A stretch of DNA of 64,000 nucleotides from Granulicoccus phenolivorans DSM 17626 = NBRC 107789 = JCM 15570 (GTDB taxonomy: Bacteria > Actinomycetota > Actinomycetes > Propionibacteriales > Propionibacteriaceae). Under the pieces are notes generated by a model, which made no database searches, was not told where the DNA came from, and saw nothing but the letters and a program-made list of their open reading frames with translations. The stretch's first letter is position 1, and the number at the start of each line of letters is the position of its first letter. Positions 61,629 to 64,000 of the stretch are shown piece by piece. Location of the stretch: positions 62,001 through 126,000 of the forward strand of contig NZ_AUHH01000009.1 in NCBI RefSeq assembly GCF_000423085.1. Direction: 5' to 3'. The position numbers and the translations under genes are program-made.

Positions 61629-62251
61629 TCCACCATGATCACCCCGGAGTCCTGAAGTCGGCGCAACTGCCGGCTGAGGGACTCCGGGGTGGTGTCCAGC
61701 AGGGACGCGATGTCCTTCTTCGGCAGTGGCAGCTTCACCGCCATCCGATCCGCGTCGGTGATCGCCGGCAGCGAGAGCAGGTACGCGGCCAGCCGCGAGC
61801 TGACGTCGCCGGAGATCACCGAGGCCAGCCGGTGTTCGGTGTCGGCGAGCCGGCCACTGACCGTACGCAGCATCCGGAACCCGATCGAGGGAAACTCGCG
61901 CATCAGCCGGTCCAGGTCCCGATGGCGGAACACACACATGCTGCCGGGCCCCAGGCTGGTGGCGAAGTGTTCGGGCGGGCGTCCGGTCAGGAAGGCCGAC
62001 TCACCCAGGAAATCGCCGGGCCGGACCACCCGAAGAATCTGCTCGCGGCCCTCGGCATCGATCCGGGCCACCTTGATCGCGCCGGTGTGCACCACCATCA
62101 GCTGCGCGTTCCCGGTGCCGGGACCGGATACCTGTTGGTCCCGGACCACCTGAACCGGCCGGGCCAATCCGGCCACCTGAACCTGTTCGGCGGGGGAGAG
62201 CCCCTGGAACAGCGGCACCCGCGCGACACACAGGTCCTGGGACTGAGGCAT
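61568..62251 (-). CDS. Crp/Fnr-family transcriptional regulator
   Basis: A 227-residue regulator. The cyclic-nucleotide-like domain (about 15-125; RPGDFLGESAFLTGR) and a C-terminal winged helix are clear. Recognition helix TTPESLSRQL carries the E-S-x-S-R pattern of FNR-type TTGAT readers. It lacks the four cysteines of iron-sulfur FNR, with only C8 and C106, so it probably does not hold an oxygen-sensing cluster. ATG 62251 follows AAGGA. The FNR-type box ahead of the metal-chaperone gene is the likely target. Confidence 0.9.
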   Translation of the reverse strand: MPQSQDLCVARVPLFQGLSPAEQVQVAGLARPVQVVRDQQVSGPGTGNAQLMVVHTGAIKVARIDAEGREQILRVVRPGDFLGESAFLTGRPPEHFATSLGPGSMCVFRHRDLDRLMREFPSIGFRMLRTVSGRLADTEHRLASVISGDVSSRLAAYLLSLPAITDADRMAVKLPLPKKDIASLLDTTPESLSRQLRRLQDSGVIMVDQELIRLLDPDALTELAATG

Positions 62252-62401
62252 GACCATCCTTTGCAACGCTTCCCCCGACGATATCCCGGCCGGGTCGTGG
62301 CGATGTGTGCAGGTGCGGCGCGCTTGAGCCGGCTTCAACCTGTCCCGGACCCGGTGGGACAGCGGACAGATTCTGTCCGGATCACCGAGCAGACTGGTTG
62401 C

Positions 62402-62974
62402 ATGACCGAGCAGCAGGAACCCGAACCGATGACTCTCGCCGGGCCGGACGCCTGGCGGGAATGGCTGATCGAGCACGAGGCGACCTCCGACGGCGTGTGG
62501 TTGCGACTCGCCCGGAAGGGCGTCACCGTCCCTACCTCGCTGACCTATCCGGAGGCAGTGGAGGAGGCGCTGTGCAGCGGGTGGATCGACGGGCAGCGCC
62601 GATCGTACGACGCGACCACCCTCCTGCAGCGCTTCACCCCGCGCCGATCCCGGTCGGTGTGGTCGCGCCGCAATGTCGAGCTGATCGGCCGGCTCACCGC
62701 GGCGGGGCGGCTGCGGGAACGTGGGGCAGCAGAGGTGGAACGGGCCCGCCGCGACGGCCGCTGGGACCGGGCGTACGCCGGCCCGGCGACGGCGGAAGTC
62801 CCCGATGAACTGGCGGCAGCCCTGCGGGCCCACCCGGACGCGGCAGCCGCCTTCGCCGCACTCGGCCGCAGCGCCCGGTACAGCGCCTTGCATCCGATTC
62901 TCATCGCCGCCGGCGAGGCCACCCGGGAACGTCGGATCAGGGCGCTGATCGAACGGCTCCAGGCTGCGCAGTGA
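62402..62974 (+). CDS. YdeI/OmpD-associated family protein
   Basis: A 190-residue protein: WREWLIEHEATSDGVWLRLARKGV near 18-41, and EALCSGWIDGQRRSYDATTLLQRFTPRRSRSVWSRRNVELI near 58-98, are typical of the YdeI/OmpD-associated (bacteriocin-protection-like) family. The C-terminus is alanine-rich helical. Its role is not established. Divergent from the Crp/Fnr gene. Confidence 0.85.
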   Translation: MTEQQEPEPMTLAGPDAWREWLIEHEATSDGVWLRLARKGVTVPTSLTYPEAVEEALCSGWIDGQRRSYDATTLLQRFTPRRSRSVWSRRNVELIGRLTAAGRLRERGAAEVERARRDGRWDRAYAGPATAEVPDELAAALRAHPDAAAAFAALGRSARYSALHPILIAAGEATRERRIRALIERLQAAQ

Positions 62975-62989
62975 GCCCTCGGCCGGCAA

Positions 62990-63685
62990 TCAGGCCTCGG
63001 CGTCGACTGCTTCCATCCGGCAGAGCGCTTCCACCACGCCGTCCTTGGTGCGGGTGATGTGACGCGACAACAGCAGGGTCGCCGCTTCGGTGTCCCGCCG
63101 GATCGTTGCGTCCAGGATGGCCTCGTGCTCGGCCGACTTGAACCGAGGTGTCGCGCGATGCGACGCCGAGAAGCGCCGATAGCGTTCGGCCTGATCGAAC
63201 AGCGTCGAGCACAGTTCCATCAGCCGCACCGACCGCGTCGCCGAAATCAGGCTCATGTGGAACTCCTTGTGCTGGACGCTCCACTCGGCGTTGAGCGCGA
63301 GCGGACCACTGGGGAAGCGTTCCTCGATCTTCTGCAAGCGGTAGAACGCGGCGACCGCGCGGGCCTCCCACTCGTCGTCACCGAGCTCCATGGATTCCTG
63401 CAGGGCTTCGAGATCGAGCAGCAGCCGAAGGCGGGTGATGTCGGCGAAATCGTCGACGGACAGCGGTGCGGCACGAAAACCTCTGCGCTGGTCGGCGACC
63501 ACCAGACCTTCCTGCGTCAACCTGCTCAGCGCCTCGCGCAGAGGACTGCTCGAGAAGCCGTACATGCCCCTGAGCGCATCAATCTTCAGCTTGCCTCCGG
63601 GCTGGTGCACCCCGGACAGCAGATCCTGGCGCAGCCGCTCCACTGCCTGATCTACCAGGGGCGGTGCTTGCGTGACCGTGCTCAT
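62990..63685 (-). CDS. GntR-family regulator (FCD subfamily)
   Basis: A 231-residue regulator with winged helix (VERLRQDLLSGVHQPGGKLKIDALRGMYGFSSSPLREALSRL) and an all-helical FCD ligand domain containing the metal-site His segments (KEFHMSLISA; SAEHEAILDATI). ATG 63685 is set by TAGAAT (complement of 63693-63698) 7 nt upstream (leaderless). It lies just downstream of, and on the same strand as, a zinc alcohol dehydrogenase gene, which it may regulate. Confidence 0.9.
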   Translation of the reverse strand: MSTVTQAPPLVDQAVERLRQDLLSGVHQPGGKLKIDALRGMYGFSSSPLREALSRLTQEGLVVADQRRGFRAAPLSVDDFADITRLRLLLDLEALQESMELGDDEWEARAVAAFYRLQKIEERFPSGPLALNAEWSVQHKEFHMSLISATRSVRLMELCSTLFDQAERYRRFSASHRATPRFKSAEHEAILDATIRRDTEAATLLLSRHITRTKDGVVEALCRMEAVDAEA

Positions 63686-63750
63686 GAAGCTGATTCTATG
63701 CACAAATCAGAGATCCATCGAACTGCCACGACAAGCCCGCCTCCGGTTGG

Positions 63751-64000
63751 TCAGCGTGCGCTCGGCGACACGATGAAGTTCGTGAAGCCGCCGTTGCGCG
63801 AACTGATGTCGCTGATCGCCTCGTTTACCTCGGTCAGGGGGCGGACCGAATGCTCGAGCGGGCTCAGGTCCAGGACGCCCGCGGCGACCATGTCGGCCAT
63901 CTCCTGGCATTCGGCGGCCGTGGACCACGCCGATCCCAGGATCGTCTTCTGCTGATCCATCAGGTTGTGCAGATCCACCGGGATATCTCCCATCAGCGCC
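63751..64000 (-). CDS. Zinc-type alcohol dehydrogenase, C-terminal fragment
   Basis: Only the last about 83 codons are in the window. ALMGDIPVDLHNLMDQQKTILGSAWSTAAEC, then VLDLSPLEHSVRPLTEVNEAISDI, fit the C-terminus of medium-chain zinc-binding dehydrogenases (segment after the Rossmann domain). The rest lies beyond 64000. It ends 65 bp before the start of the GntR gene. Confidence 0.8.
   Translation of the reverse strand, partial: ALMGDIPVDLHNLMDQQKTILGSAWSTAAECQEMADMVAAGVLDLSPLEHSVRPLTEVNEAISDISSRNGGFTNFIVSPSAR

Noticed and set aside
1-64000. Prophage, integrase, insertion sequence or CRISPR-Cas
   Set aside because: No transposase, integrase, capsid, Cas or regularly spaced repeats were found on either strand.

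Overview
The window is about two-thirds G+C and reads as the chromosome of a high-GC Gram-positive actinobacterium, most likely Propionibacteriales/Propionibacteriaceae (inference). The grounds are menaquinone synthesis (menB), an F420-type Ddn-family protein, an actinobacterial ileS T-box leader, and many genes that look leaderless (TANNNT followed 6-7 nt later by ATG/GTG). The order upp, tadA, tRNA-Ser ... tRNA-Ser, SRP RNA ... dnaX, ybaB, recR ... lysC is also typical of actinobacteria. There is no phage, transposase or CRISPR array.

Layout. 1-6.4 kb: menB, an AlbA_2/ATPase regulator, an AidB-like acyl-CoA dehydrogenase, and a DnaQ-type exonuclease gene that appears frameshifted. 6.5-14.7 kb: an acyl-CoA ligase between two copies of an 80-bp palindromic repeat, a Ddn-family protein, an esterase, the large fused indolepyruvate:ferredoxin oxidoreductase, and a GT2-DUF2304 pair. 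14.7-30.4 kb: galE, upp, a glutathionyl-hydroquinone reductase-like enzyme, tadA with its partner, tRNA-Ser(CGA), an M50 protease, a HerA-like ATPase, a TauD dioxygenase divergent from a ROK regulator, assorted small enzymes, tRNA-Ser(GGA) and the SRP RNA (ffs). 30.4-43.8 kb: an accessory catabolic block (below). 43.9-45.7 kb: a LysR-linked VOC/ABM gene pair. 45.9-58.7 kb: dnaX, ybaB, recR, a Tat-exported surface protein, T-box-ileS and lysC. 59.3-62.3 kb: a metal-binding chaperone, a P1B ATPase with a CPG motif and a Crp/Fnr regulator, with an FNR-type box in front of the chaperone. The right end has a YdeI-like protein, a GntR regulator and the C-terminus of an alcohol dehydrogenase.

Most interesting system. 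Two operons about 2.4 kb apart carry near-identical 20-bp operators (33655-33674 and 36078-36097), and a TetR gene lies between them. One operon encodes two DUF1989 proteins, a biotin-dependent urea/guanidine-type carboxylase, allophanate hydrolase and a separate gene for the hydrolase's C-terminal domain. The other encodes a sodium:solute symporter, a 205-residue protein I do not recognise, and an isopenicillin-N-synthase-like Fe(II)/2-oxoglutarate oxygenase. DUF1989 pairs beside such carboxylases are now known as carboxyguanidine deiminases. I therefore propose that the TetR controls uptake of a guanidino compound, oxidative release of guanidine by the oxygenase, and its breakdown to ammonium and CO2. 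The shared operator is seen directly; the pathway is inference.

Two families of intergenic palindromic repeats also stand out: an 80-bp family with three copies and compensatory base changes in the stem, and an 86-bp family with two copies.
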